A DNA stretch of 64,000 nt, from positions 45,977 through 109,976 of the forward strand of contig CALBHX010000116.1 in the NCBI GenBank assembly GCA_937892925.1. Direction: 5' to 3'. Positions 18,292 to 27,769 of the stretch are shown in pieces. The notes beneath the pieces were generated by a model. That model did no database searches. It was not told the origin of the DNA and saw only the letters and a program-made list of their open reading frames with translations. The position numbers were made by a program, and so were the translations under genes. This DNA comes from an uncultured Lentisphaeraceae bacterium. GTDB taxonomy: Bacteria; Verrucomicrobiota; Kiritimatiellia; RFP12; DVOR01. The stretch's first letter is position 1; every line of letters begins with the position of its first letter.

Positions 18292-19377
18292 TCAGGGGTG
18301 GATCGCTGCGGCATCTTTAAGGATGTCGGCCAATTGTTGTTTGATTACGCGCATGGAAAGGTGCTGCTCAAAAAAGGTGCGAGCCACGGGGCGCAGCGCG
18401 GTGAGTGCTTCGCGCTTGTTCAGCCAAGGTTTGACGGCTTCGGCTAGAGCCTGCGGGTCGCCCGGCGGAATAAAGGTGATGGCGGGGCAGGTTTTGGCTT
18501 CTGGCGGATAACCGGTGCAGAACTCGTTGATGACGGGGCGGCAGCAGGCCATGGCTTCATAGACTTTGTTGCCGATCACGCGAGAGGCTTTCTCCGTGGT
18601 GCCGAAAACGCCAAGAACGATGTCGGCTGAGCGGATCACGCGTGGAACATCAACGTAGGGCACTTTGTTCAGAAAGGTGATGTTGGTGATACCCTTGGCT
18701 TTGGCTTCGGTAGCGGCCTTGTAGGCGCCCCAACCGAGGAAGTCCCAGTGAATGTTCAGCCCCTGCGTCAGGCGGGCGGCTTCAACAATCGTTTCTGTGC
18801 CGTGCAGGGGGAGGTAAGCTCCGTGATAGAGGATGCGGAGCGGAGCGGCAGGGTCGTGTGGCGGGTCTTCTCCTTCGGCGGCGGGCTTGAATACCTGTTC
18901 ATCGGTTCCTGTTAGCAGAACGCGAAGTTTCTCGCGCGGCACGGACATGTGTTGGTGAAAAAAGTCGGCATGGCAGGAGGTGTCGCAGAGGAGAAGATCA
19001 ACAGCGTTGAAGAGCTGGGTTTCCCAAGCAAGAAGCCGCTTGGCACGCCGTTCATCAGCAGACCACTTTTGCTGTTCGAGCACCTTTTTGTCCCAGGCGG
19101 AGATCATAGGGTCGAAGAGCACGGGGATGCCGCGGCGGTGAGCCCACCGGCAGGCGGCGGCGGCATCGCGCTGGCGCGCCACGGGCACCCAGACCACATC
19201 GGGGCGGACGTCTTTCGGTCCGCGCAGCGCGAACTCCCAATCACCCAGTGCGCAGCAGGCTTTGATTTGAAAGAATCGGACATCCCACCCAAGCTCCTTG
19301 AACAGGGCTATGTAGACGCGGTTGCGCGAATACCCGGGGTCGAAACGTCCCCACCAAAGAACGGTTTTCTGTGCCAT
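18292..19377 (-). CDS. Glycosyltransferase, GT-B fold (group 1/GT4-like)
   Basis: 361 residues from the ATG at 19377. The N-terminal half has DPGYSRNRVYIALFKELGWDVRFFQ, typical of a GT-B acceptor domain. The C-terminal half has RILYHGAYLPLHGTETIVEAARL, an IHWDFLGWG strand, VPYVDVPRVIRSADIVLGVFG and NKVYEAMACCRPVI (the E-x-x-A-x-G/C-x-P nucleotide-sugar region). It probably transfers a sugar to a lipid or surface polysaccharide. Position downstream of the LpxC-like gene makes a lipid A or envelope glycan role plausible (inference). Confidence 0.8.
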   Translation of the reverse strand: MAQKTVLWWGRFDPGYSRNRVYIALFKELGWDVRFFQIKACCALGDWEFALRGPKDVRPDVVWVPVARQRDAAAACRWAHRRGIPVLFDPMISAWDKKVLEQQKWSADERRAKRLLAWETQLFNAVDLLLCDTSCHADFFHQHMSVPREKLRVLLTGTDEQVFKPAAEGEDPPHDPAAPLRILYHGAYLPLHGTETIVEAARLTQGLNIHWDFLGWGAYKAATEAKAKGITNITFLNKVPYVDVPRVIRSADIVLGVFGTTEKASRVIGNKVYEAMACCRPVINEFCTGYPPEAKTCPAITFIPPGDPQALAEAVKPWLNKREALTALRPVARTFFEQHLSMRVIKQQLADILKDAAAIHP

Positions 19378-19479
19378 GGTCAAACTCTCTCCTCTTTGCG
19401 GATTGAAGCCGGAGGGCTTCCGGCGGGTGGGGCTCCGCATTTCCCGACCCTTTTGGCTGGCGAGCTGCAGTACGGCACG

Positions 19480-20508
19480 TCAGGGCAGGACTTCTAGCAG
19501 ATCCAACATGTAGAGCAAGGTCATCAGGCGCACATCCAGCGTATGCCCGGCACGGTAGGATTTTACTGTGCCGACGAAGCGCCCCCGATCGATTAGGGCA
19601 ATGGCGGCTACGAGGTCGAGCATTGTGCGGTGCCAGACAGGCTCACAGTTCTTCCCGTTATCGAGATTGAAATCCGGGCGCGGCGTGGTGATGAATCCCC
19701 GCTTTCCATGGATGAGGATATTGTCTTTGGTGTAGCCCATGTTACGGACATCGGCAAAGAGTTTCCCGATGGTTTTGGACATGAGATATTGCGATTGCGT
19801 GGCGTTGGTTCGCGCTCCAGCACCGCGAATAAAGGTTTCCGGCGTCAAATCTACCTGAATACGCTGCTGCCCGACGACCGTATCCCATGCGATGGCAACG
19901 TCCAAATGCAGGCGCCGGTCGTCCCCCTCGGCGGGGAGCAGGGTAACAAAGTCTCCGCGTCCGCCCCCGATGGTAACGGGCTCTTTGACGGTGACATACC
20001 GCGCGGGGCGGCCCGTTGGGACAATTCTGGCGCGTTGGACGGCTTCGACTAGATCTAGGCTTGAACGGTCAAACAGCGGTGGGTCGCCTCCGGCGATGGA
20101 CAGGCGGACGTTGTCTACGCCAAGTCCTAGCCGAAGCGCCACAATATGCTCCACCATACGCAGATAATTATGAGGCGACCCGGCGCGCAAAACAATGTTG
20201 CGGGCACTTGTCCACACATTTCGAACAGAGACTTTGACATCGAGTTGTTCGGCTAGATCCGTTCGATGAATCCACCAACCGGGGATAGCGGAAGGCCCAA
20301 ATTGAAGCACAGGGTGACGTTTTCGTTCAAAGGTGCCAACGCCTGTTGCACTGGCCTCTCCTGCGAGTGTGGTCTCTTCCGCTCCAAATGGCAGACGATT
20401 GTCCGTCCGGCACGTTTCTGTAACAGGCTGTGCTTCAAAGGCTTCATAGGCGGCGCGCACCCGAGTTTCTTCGCCTGCAACGAGGCGGCCGATAAGAGCT
20501 TCTTTCAT
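19480..20508 (-). CDS. Divergent LpxC-family deacetylase
   Basis: 342 residues, ATG at 20508 preceded by GGAG. Matches the UDP-3-O-acyl-GlcNAc deacetylase fold in order: TTLAGEA...GVGTFERK near the N-terminus, MVEHIVALRLGLGVDNVRL (E120, H121), PPLFDRSSLDLVEAV, IRGAGARTNATQSQYL, WHRTMLDLVAAIAL (H293, D298) and SYRAGHTLDVRL (H322). LpxC makes the committed step of lipid A synthesis. Compared with the usual H-K-M-L-D zinc pair (His and Asp four apart), here they are five apart, and the usual GH-x-x-N ends in Asp. It may be the organism's only LpxC or a diverged paralogue. Confidence 0.72.
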   Translation of the reverse strand: MKEALIGRLVAGEETRVRAAYEAFEAQPVTETCRTDNRLPFGAEETTLAGEASATGVGTFERKRHPVLQFGPSAIPGWWIHRTDLAEQLDVKVSVRNVWTSARNIVLRAGSPHNYLRMVEHIVALRLGLGVDNVRLSIAGGDPPLFDRSSLDLVEAVQRARIVPTGRPARYVTVKEPVTIGGGRGDFVTLLPAEGDDRRLHLDVAIAWDTVVGQQRIQVDLTPETFIRGAGARTNATQSQYLMSKTIGKLFADVRNMGYTKDNILIHGKRGFITTPRPDFNLDNGKNCEPVWHRTMLDLVAAIALIDRGRFVGTVKSYRAGHTLDVRLMTLLYMLDLLEVLP

Positions 20509-20547
20509 GCGTTCTCCGGTTATTGCCGCGGATAGGGCGGCATGGGG

Positions 20548-22200
20548 CTAATATTTCAGGCGGCTGGCTCCCAGATATTCCCGCAAGATGGAGTTTGTCG
20601 GCACATCGGCCATGGGCATGGCGGCAAAGTTCTGCAGAAAACAGGAGAGCCGGCGCGCATGGACGAACTCCGGGTGATAGGGTTTGATCTGGTTCAGCAA
20701 TGGCCCGGCCAAGGTTTTCAAGACTGGAATTTCATAATCCAGGGCAGTATTGAACACCGCATCTGCGCAATGCTGGAAGGGAAAGATCCACCGCTCTTCG
20801 CCAGCTCGGACACTGGGCCATAACCGGAGGGTTTCACGGGGGCTCCGCCCCCGGAATTGCCCATCGCGTACCATTCGACGCAGCAGTCGATTGTCAATGG
20901 TGGAAATTCGGTTGTTCCGGTCGATGGCCAGCTGTGTAAGGGCGTTCACGTAGATTAGGAATTTCTCCTGACGGGGAATATCCGGCGTAAGATCCGGATT
21001 GAGCGCGTGGATGCCTTCAATCACGAGAACGCCGCGCTGGGGATCCAGCGCCAGTGTTTCATCGGAGTCATATCCTTCCCGTTGTTTGAAGTCGAACTTC
21101 CGCAGTGCGATGGTTTCTCCCCTTAACAGGCGGATTAGGTCAAGATTCAGGCGCGGCCGATCAACGGCATCCAGGTGTTCATAGTCCAGATTGCCCGCTG
21201 CATCGCGCGGATTACGGGCGTCTCCAACAAAATAATTGTCGGTGGAAAGCAACGCCGGCTTCAGCCCCAACACACGCAGGTGTGTACAAAGGCGCATGGC
21301 GAAGGTCGTCTTCCCGGCAGAGCTGGGGCCGGCCACCAACACCACGTGCGGCCGCGGCACGCGAGAGGCAATCTGATCGGCAAAGGATGCCAGACGGCGT
21401 TCGTGCAGGGCTTCAACGGTGTTGATTACATCGGCCACTGAGCCATCGGCAATGGCGGCGTTCAATTCTCCTGCGTTTCGGATGCCGATGATTTCGCCCC
21501 ATCGCAAATGCTCGGCATAAACTTCAAAAAGGAAGTCGTAAGGCGGCATGGGGTCGAGGGCTTTCGGCGTTTTGACGCCGGGGAATTCCAGTACAAACCC
21601 TTCGCGCAGAGGCACAATATCGAAGAGCTCAAGTGCCCCGGCGTGAGTGGCCATGATTCCCTGCGGCAAATCATAGAACGCACCACAGACAACGAGCGCC
21701 AACGCGGGCGGGTTACGGTGCGCCAGCAGATTGACCTTGTCTTCCTGCCCTGCGGCACGGAAACGTTCCAAAATCTCGGCATAGGGGAAAAGCCGATGCG
21801 CGATGGGGGTGTCGGCGGCGATGAGTCTGGCTACGCCTGCCCGAAGCGCAGCCACCTGCGCCTCCCGCTCTGTTGGCGGAACGTCCCATGTCCAATAGAG
21901 CGCGTTGTGCCCGAAACTTTGACGAATCCGGCAATCAATACGCGGGAAAGCTTCATGAAGGACTTTGGCCACCAGAAAACAGAGCGTTCGCCGATAGACC
22001 TGCCATCCTTCGCTGTCGGCCAGTGTCAGCGGGCGAATCTGGGCATCGTACAACATGGGTGCATCCAGCGGCACCACATCGTTGTTCATGAGCGCTGCCA
22101 ATACAGGCAACCCGTCAACGAACGCGGGAAGCACCGCGCTCAACGGGGTGCCGCGTTCGGCCTGAAGGCATTCTCCGGTGTCCAGTTCGAGGGTGATCAT
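20548..22200 (-). CDS. Nucleoside (uridine-type) kinase with N-terminal TGS and synthetase-like domains
   Basis: 550 residues. A TGS-like beta-grasp domain (ITLELDTGECLQAERGTPLSAVLPAF, residues 1-60) leads into a threonyl-tRNA-synthetase-like second domain (GHNALYWTWDVPPT...). The phosphoribulokinase/uridine kinase domain starts near residue 285: VVLVAGPSSAGKTTFAMRL (Walker A), STDNYFV, DYEHLDAVD, FDFKQREGY, VLVIEGIHALNP, RNNRISTIDNRLLRRMVRD. This architecture is common in Bacteroidetes, Thermotoga and PVC bacteria, annotated as uridine kinase or nucleoside kinase. It lies 14 bases after gspG and is likely in the same transcript. Confidence 0.85.
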   Translation of the reverse strand: MITLELDTGECLQAERGTPLSAVLPAFVDGLPVLAALMNNDVVPLDAPMLYDAQIRPLTLADSEGWQVYRRTLCFLVAKVLHEAFPRIDCRIRQSFGHNALYWTWDVPPTEREAQVAALRAGVARLIAADTPIAHRLFPYAEILERFRAAGQEDKVNLLAHRNPPALALVVCGAFYDLPQGIMATHAGALELFDIVPLREGFVLEFPGVKTPKALDPMPPYDFLFEVYAEHLRWGEIIGIRNAGELNAAIADGSVADVINTVEALHERRLASFADQIASRVPRPHVVLVAGPSSAGKTTFAMRLCTHLRVLGLKPALLSTDNYFVGDARNPRDAAGNLDYEHLDAVDRPRLNLDLIRLLRGETIALRKFDFKQREGYDSDETLALDPQRGVLVIEGIHALNPDLTPDIPRQEKFLIYVNALTQLAIDRNNRISTIDNRLLRRMVRDGQFRGRSPRETLRLWPSVRAGEERWIFPFQHCADAVFNTALDYEIPVLKTLAGPLLNQIKPYHPEFVHARRLSCFLQNFAAMPMADVPTNSILREYLGASRLKY

Positions 22201-22214
22201 GCGCCAACTGCCGT

Positions 22215-22598
22215 TTAGTTGGTGAGATCGTCTTCTGTGTTCAGGTTACCATCGGCTCCAGCGGAGCGGATCGTGTATTTTTTCCCTTCCACTTTATAAT
22301 CAAAGGGAAGCCCCCAAGCATCATTCAGCGCACCGGATTTGAGGAGCGGCTCATCGTCATTGATGCCAACCGTCAGATCCTCAAGCGTCTTGGGCAGACG
22401 GCCGGTTTCCATCTTATAGATTTGAATGGCCTGCTCGATTGCACCAATGGAGGTGAGGGTTGCGGCTTTACGCGATTTATCGCCTGCGCCGCCAAAGTTG
22501 ACCACCACCACCGAGCCTAGAATGCCCAGGATAGCAATGACGAGAAGCAGCTCTACGAGGGTAAAGCCTGCGCGGCGGGAATGATTGGAGAAGTTCAT
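22215..22598 (-). CDS. gspG: Type II secretion major pseudopilin, GspG type
   Basis: 127 residues. N-terminal RRAGFTLVELLLVIAILGILGSVVVV is a classical type III signal (cleavage after Gly, Phe+1, Glu+5) merging into the pilin helix. The C-terminal domain has ETGRLPKTLEDLTVG and ends in SAGADGNLNTEDDLTN, the calcium-binding loop of GspG proteins. It forms the periplasmic pseudopilus that pushes folded exoproteins out. Encoded directly after gspF; gspD, gspE and other parts are not in the window. Confidence 0.92.
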   Translation of the reverse strand: MNFSNHSRRAGFTLVELLLVIAILGILGSVVVVNFGGAGDKSRKAATLTSIGAIEQAIQIYKMETGRLPKTLEDLTVGINDDEPLLKSGALNDAWGLPFDYKVEGKKYTIRSAGADGNLNTEDDLTN

Positions 22599-22620
22599 GC
22601 GTTTATTTCCTTTCCGGGGA

Positions 22621-23859
22621 TTATTGACCCATAGCCGAAGTTGCGGAGAAGACGGCCGAGAGAATGGCTATCGCCACAAAGCCGACAATAGCCGCCACAA
22701 AGAGAATCAGCAGCGGCTCCAGCGCCGTGGTGAAGATCTTGATGTTGCGATCCAGCTCGGCCTCATAACGGCGGCCGATGTGCCCCAACGCGGCGGGCAG
22801 GTTGCCCGTCTGTTCCCCCAATGCCATCATGTCTGTCATCATGCGGGGGAAGACGCCGCTCTGAGCTAATGGCCCAGAGATAGTTGTGCCGTCGGTTACA
22901 CGTTCGCGCGCAGTTTTCAATGCGGCGCCGATTACGGCATTGCCGCATGTTTCTTCCGAGATGCGCAGGGCATTGAGCACATTGACGCCGTTGGCCAGGA
23001 GCGTTTGCATGGTATAAGCTAGGGAAGCATAGGCTCCGCTGGCGATGAGACCCTTGATCAACGGAACGCGCAGCTTGAAGGCATCCCACTGCGTCCGCCC
23101 GGCACCGTTAATCCACTTGCGGAACAGGACGATGCCGACAACAATTCCTACAGCATAGAAGACGCCATATTTCAAAAGTCCGTCACTCATCCCGATGAGC
23201 ATTCGCGTGGGTAATGGAAGCTCGCGCCCCATACTGCTGAAAAGGGTGGTGAACTGCGGCACAATTTTGACCATGGCGAACACAACGGCTCCAACGCCCA
23301 TGGCCAGAACAATCGCCGGATACGTCAGCGCCGAGACAATTTTGCTCTTCATGTTCTGATTGCGCTCGTAGTGTTCCGAAAGACGATGGAGCACTTCCAC
23401 CATGGCTCCGGAGGCTTCGCCTGCGCGCACCATATTCCCGTAAATCGGCGGGAAACTGCGCGGATGCGCATCCACAGCGTCTGAAAAGGCTTCGCCTCGC
23501 AGAATTCGATCGCGCAGGTCTGCCGAGACGGCACAAATAGGGTCGGAAGGTTCCCCCTGGTTGGCCAGCGCATTCAGCGCTGCGCCCAGCGTCATTCCTG
23601 CTTCGAGCAAATCTGCCAGCTCAGAGGAAAAGAGAAGCACTTCGGCAGGCTTCATTCGCGCTGTGCTTGGAGCCCGGGCGGTTTTGGTTTTTCCGGGCAC
23701 AGCCTGACTTCCTGCCGTATTCCCGCTTTCTGTTATGGAGAGCGGCATCAATCCCTGCGCCTTCAGAGCGGCGAGAGCACCCCGGCGGTCGGCAGCGTCT
23801 AATGCTCCCGACACCTTGGCTTTTGCCCGATTCAATGCAACATAATTGAAACTCGCCAT
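22621..23859 (-). CDS. gspF: Type II secretion inner-membrane platform protein GspF
   Basis: 412 residues. N-terminal YVALNRAKAKVSGALDAADRRGALAALKAQGLMPLSI is the usual GspF/PilC beginning. Two T2SSF domains follow (about 80-200 and 280-400), with LLFSSELADLLEAGMTLGAALNAL, VRAGEASGAMVEVLHRLSEHYERN, LPTRMLIGMSDGLLKYG, and MALGEQTGNLPAALGHIGRRYEAELDRNIKIFTTALEPLLILFVAAIVGFVAIAIL as the last membrane segment. It anchors the assembly ATPase and pseudopilus. Just upstream (23866-23875) is a perfect 10-base palindrome ACCTATAGGT overlapping the apparent ribosome-binding site, which might be a control site. Confidence 0.92.
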   Translation of the reverse strand: MASFNYVALNRAKAKVSGALDAADRRGALAALKAQGLMPLSITESGNTAGSQAVPGKTKTARAPSTARMKPAEVLLFSSELADLLEAGMTLGAALNALANQGEPSDPICAVSADLRDRILRGEAFSDAVDAHPRSFPPIYGNMVRAGEASGAMVEVLHRLSEHYERNQNMKSKIVSALTYPAIVLAMGVGAVVFAMVKIVPQFTTLFSSMGRELPLPTRMLIGMSDGLLKYGVFYAVGIVVGIVLFRKWINGAGRTQWDAFKLRVPLIKGLIASGAYASLAYTMQTLLANGVNVLNALRISEETCGNAVIGAALKTARERVTDGTTISGPLAQSGVFPRMMTDMMALGEQTGNLPAALGHIGRRYEAELDRNIKIFTTALEPLLILFVAAIVGFVAIAILSAVFSATSAMGQ

Positions 23860-23977
23860 AACACCTATAGGTTATCATAATGGCACTTACCCTGCATGGC
23901 TTTGCACGGGTTCGTGCTTGCAGCAGAACGCGCCCGTGTGCAACTCGCGCCGGGGAGCCGGTAAACGCGGGGCGGTT

Positions 23978-24985
23978 TTACTCCAAAGTCGGGGCGGGTT
24001 CATTTGGTGTTGGGTGCGGGCGGTTGTTCGGGGTGCGCAGCCGGCGCAGAAACGAGACGGCGGATGCAAGTGCTTCCGCGCGGGCTTTAGGCTGCCCGGG
24101 CACGGTGATAAAAAGATGGACGCTTCCGGGGATAACCTGCCGTTGGATGGGGAGGCCGCGTTGGGTGCATACGGCGGTGAAGTGTTCACCCTGATCGGCG
24201 AGGATATCCCGCTCGGCGGCTACCAGGAGTGTAGGCGGCAGATGTTCCGGCGGCACGCGTGCAGGTGAGACTAGGGCATCGCTGCTCCGGACGTTTTCGG
24301 GTGCGTAGGCTCGGTTGAAGGCTTCCATCAGGGAAGCATCAAGTCCAAATCCGCGGGCATACTTTGTCCAGGAGGCAGTGCGGCTGGTGATGGCATCGAC
24401 CACAGGGTAAAAAAGCAAAAGGCCGTCAAGCGCAGTCGTTCGGGCTAGCGCGAGCGCCAGATTCCCGCCTGCAGAATCGCCTGCTGCGATCCATTGGCCG
24501 GGGAAACATTGCTGGGCTTTGGCCAATGCGTCCCGGGCATCTTCTATGGCGGCGGGATAGGGGTGTTCGGGAGCCAGGCGATAGGCCAGAGAGAGAACGC
24601 GCTGCCCGGAGGCTTTAGCTAGGGCGGCACAGAAGGCATCACAGGAATCCAGCCCGCCGATTACCCAGCCGCCGCCATGGAGATAGAGTACGGTTTGCGT
24701 CGGTTCGGGCTTGTACCGCGGGGTATACACGCGATAGGGAAGGGTACGCCCGGGCACCTGGAACGTGCCGTTAGAGATCGCCAGAGCATCGTCAGAAGAA
24801 TATGGAGAAGCCTTTTTGAGCCGCTCTTTCCGAATGGCCTGAAGTGCTTCAGGCTGGCCGGCGCAGGCCTGTTCAATGGCTTTCGCCTGACGGCTTTGGA
24901 TCTCGGTTGGCAGGCTTGAAAGAAAGGTTTGGGCTTCTGGAGAAAGGAGCCCGGAAGCAAAGATAAGCGGAAGGATCGGGTTCAT
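23978..24985 (-). CDS. Alpha/beta-hydrolase, hormone-sensitive-lipase-like esterase
   Basis: 335 residues from the ATG at 24985; a TTG at 25024 inside the end of polA is a weaker start. The N-terminus looks like a signal peptide (MNPILPLIFASGLLSPEA). Catalytic features: oxyanion hole YLHGGGWVIGG, nucleophile in AAGDSAGGNLALAL, acid in LLVAAERDILADQG and His in IPGSVHLF. It probably hydrolyses acetyl or short acyl esters, possibly from acetylated glycans (inference). It follows polA by 20 bases. Confidence 0.85.
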   Translation of the reverse strand: MNPILPLIFASGLLSPEAQTFLSSLPTEIQSRQAKAIEQACAGQPEALQAIRKERLKKASPYSSDDALAISNGTFQVPGRTLPYRVYTPRYKPEPTQTVLYLHGGGWVIGGLDSCDAFCAALAKASGQRVLSLAYRLAPEHPYPAAIEDARDALAKAQQCFPGQWIAAGDSAGGNLALALARTTALDGLLLFYPVVDAITSRTASWTKYARGFGLDASLMEAFNRAYAPENVRSSDALVSPARVPPEHLPPTLLVAAERDILADQGEHFTAVCTQRGLPIQRQVIPGSVHLFITVPGQPKARAEALASAVSFLRRLRTPNNRPHPTPNEPAPTLE

Positions 24986-25005
24986 GTGCGGGAATTGAAA
25001 CAGAA

Positions 25006-27753
25006 TTAATGAGCGGAGAGCCAATCGGCGCCGACTCCGAGTGAGACGCGCAGCGGGACGGCCAGTTGGGCAACGCTTTCCATGGCTTCGCGGACAAGGG
25101 GACGGACGGCCTCGACTTCGTCATCGGGGACATCGAAGAGGAGCTCGTCATGGATTTGGAGGATCATTTGTGTGCGGAGGTGCTGCTCATTCAGCCGCCG
25201 AGCGATGGTAACCATGGCGAATTTAATGATGTCGGCGGCGGTGCCCTGAATGGGCATATTGATGGCGATTCGTTCGGCGGCATTGCGGGTGGTGGCATTG
25301 CGGGAGCGGATCTCGGGCACGGCACGGCGCCGCCCAAAAAGGGTCTTGGCAAAGCCGCTTTCACGGGCGGCTTCGATGGAGTGCTCCATGTAGGCTTTAA
25401 TGGCGGGATATTGCGCAAAGTAGGCATCAATCAAATCTTGCGCATCGCGCCGCGGGATGCGCAGGCGGGAAGCGAGGCCGAAGGCAGAAATGCCGTAGAT
25501 AATGCCAAAGTTTACCATCTTACAATGGCTGCGTTGTTGAGGGGTTACCTCTGAGAGGGGGGTGCCGTAGACCACGCTGGCGGTCTGCGCGTGGATATCT
25601 TCACCGTGCTGGAAGGCTGCAATCATACGCTCATCCCCACTCATGGAGGCCATGATGCGCAACTCCACCTGCGAATAGTCGGCGGAGAGCAGCTGCCACC
25701 CAGGAGCACGGGCAACAAAGGCGGCGCGGATCCGTTGGCCGCGCTCGGAGCGGACGGGGATATTTTGAAGGTTTGGGTCGGAGGATGAGAGCCGCCCCGT
25801 GTCAGTGAGGGTCTGGTTGAAGGTGGTATGAATTCGGCCATCTCTCGGGTCAATGTGCTCGGGCAGCCGGTCAACGTACGTGTTTTTCAGTTTGACGCAT
25901 GCCCGCCAATCAAGCAGCAGATCTACTACAGGGTGGCGATCGCGCAGTTTGAGCAGAAGCTCTTCGTTTGTTGGAAATTGTCCGCGCGGGGTTCGTTTGA
26001 CGGAGGGTTCAAGCTGAAGCTGCCCAAAGAGAAACTCGCCCATCTGCTTGGGGGAGGCGAGGTTGACGCCAGCGCCGGTGTAATCGCGGATGGCTAACTC
26101 CAGGCGGAGAATTTCGCCTTCAAGTTCGGCACGAAAGCGGCGGAGCGCGGCGGGATCGATGCGCACTCCGGCCTGCTCCATGTCGAGCAGCACTCCGGCC
26201 AAAGGAGTTTCACAGGTTTCAAGAAGGGGTAGAAGCGCTGCCTCTTTGAGCTTTGGAAGTAGGATGTCATCCAGGCGGAGCGCCATGTCGGCGGATTCGG
26301 CGGCATAGTCCAGGACGGTTTCCGGCGGCAAATCGGCGAGCGATCGGGTTTTGTCGGTGCCCAGAAGCGTCGTGAGCGCAATGGGCGTGTAATCCAGAAA
26401 AACGTTGGCGAGATAGCCGAGATCGTGGCGATCGATGGCGGCTAGGAGATAGTGTGCTAAGAGGGTGTCGCGAAGAGGGCCTTGTAAATCCAGCCCAATC
26501 CGGCGGAGCACGGTTCGGTCGTATTTGAGATCGTGACCAACTTTGAGGATGGTGGGAGAGGCCAAGACCGGTTCAAAGGTATGCAGCGCTTCACGCTGCC
26601 CGGCTTCATCTGCGGGGAGCGGGATATACCACGCCTGTCCGCCGGCAATGGCGAAGGCACACCCAATGGCACGAGGATGCTTTGGATGAAGTCCGGAGGC
26701 CTGCATGTGGAAGGCTATACGGGGCTCGGCAAGGAGCTGCTGCACCAGAGCTTCACGCTCGGCAGGGGTTTGAACTAGGCGGTATTCATGTGGCTGAGTG
26801 GTCAGTGTTCGGCGGGCGGGTGTAGGGGCTGCGGTTTCGGAACGAAAGGCTTCTCCGCCGCCGAAGAGCTGAGTTTGGGCGGCACTGGCCGCAATACCCA
26901 GGCGGTTGGCTATGGTATTAAGCTCATATTTACGAAGCACGGGCGCCAGACGGGCGAGTTCTGGCGGGCGGACGCGCAGGGCGTCGAGAGGGAGATCGAT
27001 CGGGACATTACGCACGATCGTTACTAAAAATTTACTGAGCTTTACATCTTCGATATGGGCACGGACGGCTTCGCCGGTTTTTCCGGAGAGTTCGGCTGCA
27101 TGGGCAAGGAGATTTTCTACCGAACCGAATTGGTGAAGCAGCCGTTTGGCGGTTTTGGGCCCCACACCGGGAATGCCGGGCACATTGTCGCTGGTATCGC
27201 CCGCAAGCGCCAGATAGTCGATTAGTTGGGCGGGCGTTTGGACACCCCATTGGGCGCAGATGGCATCTGCTGAGAGAGGCGCCTGTTCGCCCGGGCGGAA
27301 GATGGCAATATTCGGGGCGGCCAATTGCCCCAAATCTTTATCAGGCGAGGCAATGACTACCTGAGCCCCTTCGGCAGCGGCACGGCTGGCCAGTGTCCCG
27401 AGCACGTCATCCGCTTCGAATCCATCTGCCCGTACCACCGGAATGCCCCACGCGGCGGCCAGCTCTTCGGCTTGTCCGATGGCGGCAGCGATATCTTCCG
27501 GCATTTTTTCCCGTTGAGCTTTGTAGGGTGGAAACTTCTGATGGCGAAAGGTCGGCGTGAGACTCTCGGCTGCAATGGCCAGATGCGTGGGGGAGAAGGT
27601 TCGCAGGATTTGCTCGATAGTGGAAGCGAACAGTGCCAACGAGGAGGTGTTCAGGCCTGTAGCGGTTCGGCGGGGCTTCTTAAGAAAGACAAAATACCCG
27701 CGATAGAGGATGGGCATCAGGTCGATGAGAAAGAAACGGGCATCTGCGAGCAT
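25006..27753 (-). CDS. polA: DNA polymerase I with degenerate proofreading domain
   Basis: 915 residues from the ATG at 27753. The 5'-nuclease domain (1-290) has GFEADDVLG, ASPDKDLGQL and LAGDTSDNVPGIPGVGPKTAKRLL. The 3'-5' exonuclease domain (320-500) keeps GHDLKYD but its motif I reads AFHMQASGL (Asp and Glu of D-x-E replaced by His349 and Gln351) and motif III reads YAAES (Asp to Ser487), so proofreading is probably lost. The polymerase domain is intact: TTFNQTLTDTGRLSSSDPNLQNIP, SADYSQVELRIMA, SHCKMVNFGIIYGISAFGLA and QIHDELLFDVP. It serves in replication primer removal and repair. Confidence 0.97.
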   Translation of the reverse strand: MLADARFFLIDLMPILYRGYFVFLKKPRRTATGLNTSSLALFASTIEQILRTFSPTHLAIAAESLTPTFRHQKFPPYKAQREKMPEDIAAAIGQAEELAAAWGIPVVRADGFEADDVLGTLASRAAAEGAQVVIASPDKDLGQLAAPNIAIFRPGEQAPLSADAICAQWGVQTPAQLIDYLALAGDTSDNVPGIPGVGPKTAKRLLHQFGSVENLLAHAAELSGKTGEAVRAHIEDVKLSKFLVTIVRNVPIDLPLDALRVRPPELARLAPVLRKYELNTIANRLGIAASAAQTQLFGGGEAFRSETAAPTPARRTLTTQPHEYRLVQTPAEREALVQQLLAEPRIAFHMQASGLHPKHPRAIGCAFAIAGGQAWYIPLPADEAGQREALHTFEPVLASPTILKVGHDLKYDRTVLRRIGLDLQGPLRDTLLAHYLLAAIDRHDLGYLANVFLDYTPIALTTLLGTDKTRSLADLPPETVLDYAAESADMALRLDDILLPKLKEAALLPLLETCETPLAGVLLDMEQAGVRIDPAALRRFRAELEGEILRLELAIRDYTGAGVNLASPKQMGEFLFGQLQLEPSVKRTPRGQFPTNEELLLKLRDRHPVVDLLLDWRACVKLKNTYVDRLPEHIDPRDGRIHTTFNQTLTDTGRLSSSDPNLQNIPVRSERGQRIRAAFVARAPGWQLLSADYSQVELRIMASMSGDERMIAAFQHGEDIHAQTASVVYGTPLSEVTPQQRSHCKMVNFGIIYGISAFGLASRLRIPRRDAQDLIDAYFAQYPAIKAYMEHSIEAARESGFAKTLFGRRRAVPEIRSRNATTRNAAERIAINMPIQGTAADIIKFAMVTIARRLNEQHLRTQMILQIHDELLFDVPDDEVEAVRPLVREAMESVAQLAVPLRVSLGVGADWLSAH

Positions 27754-27769
27754 GGGAAGGTCTCCGGGA

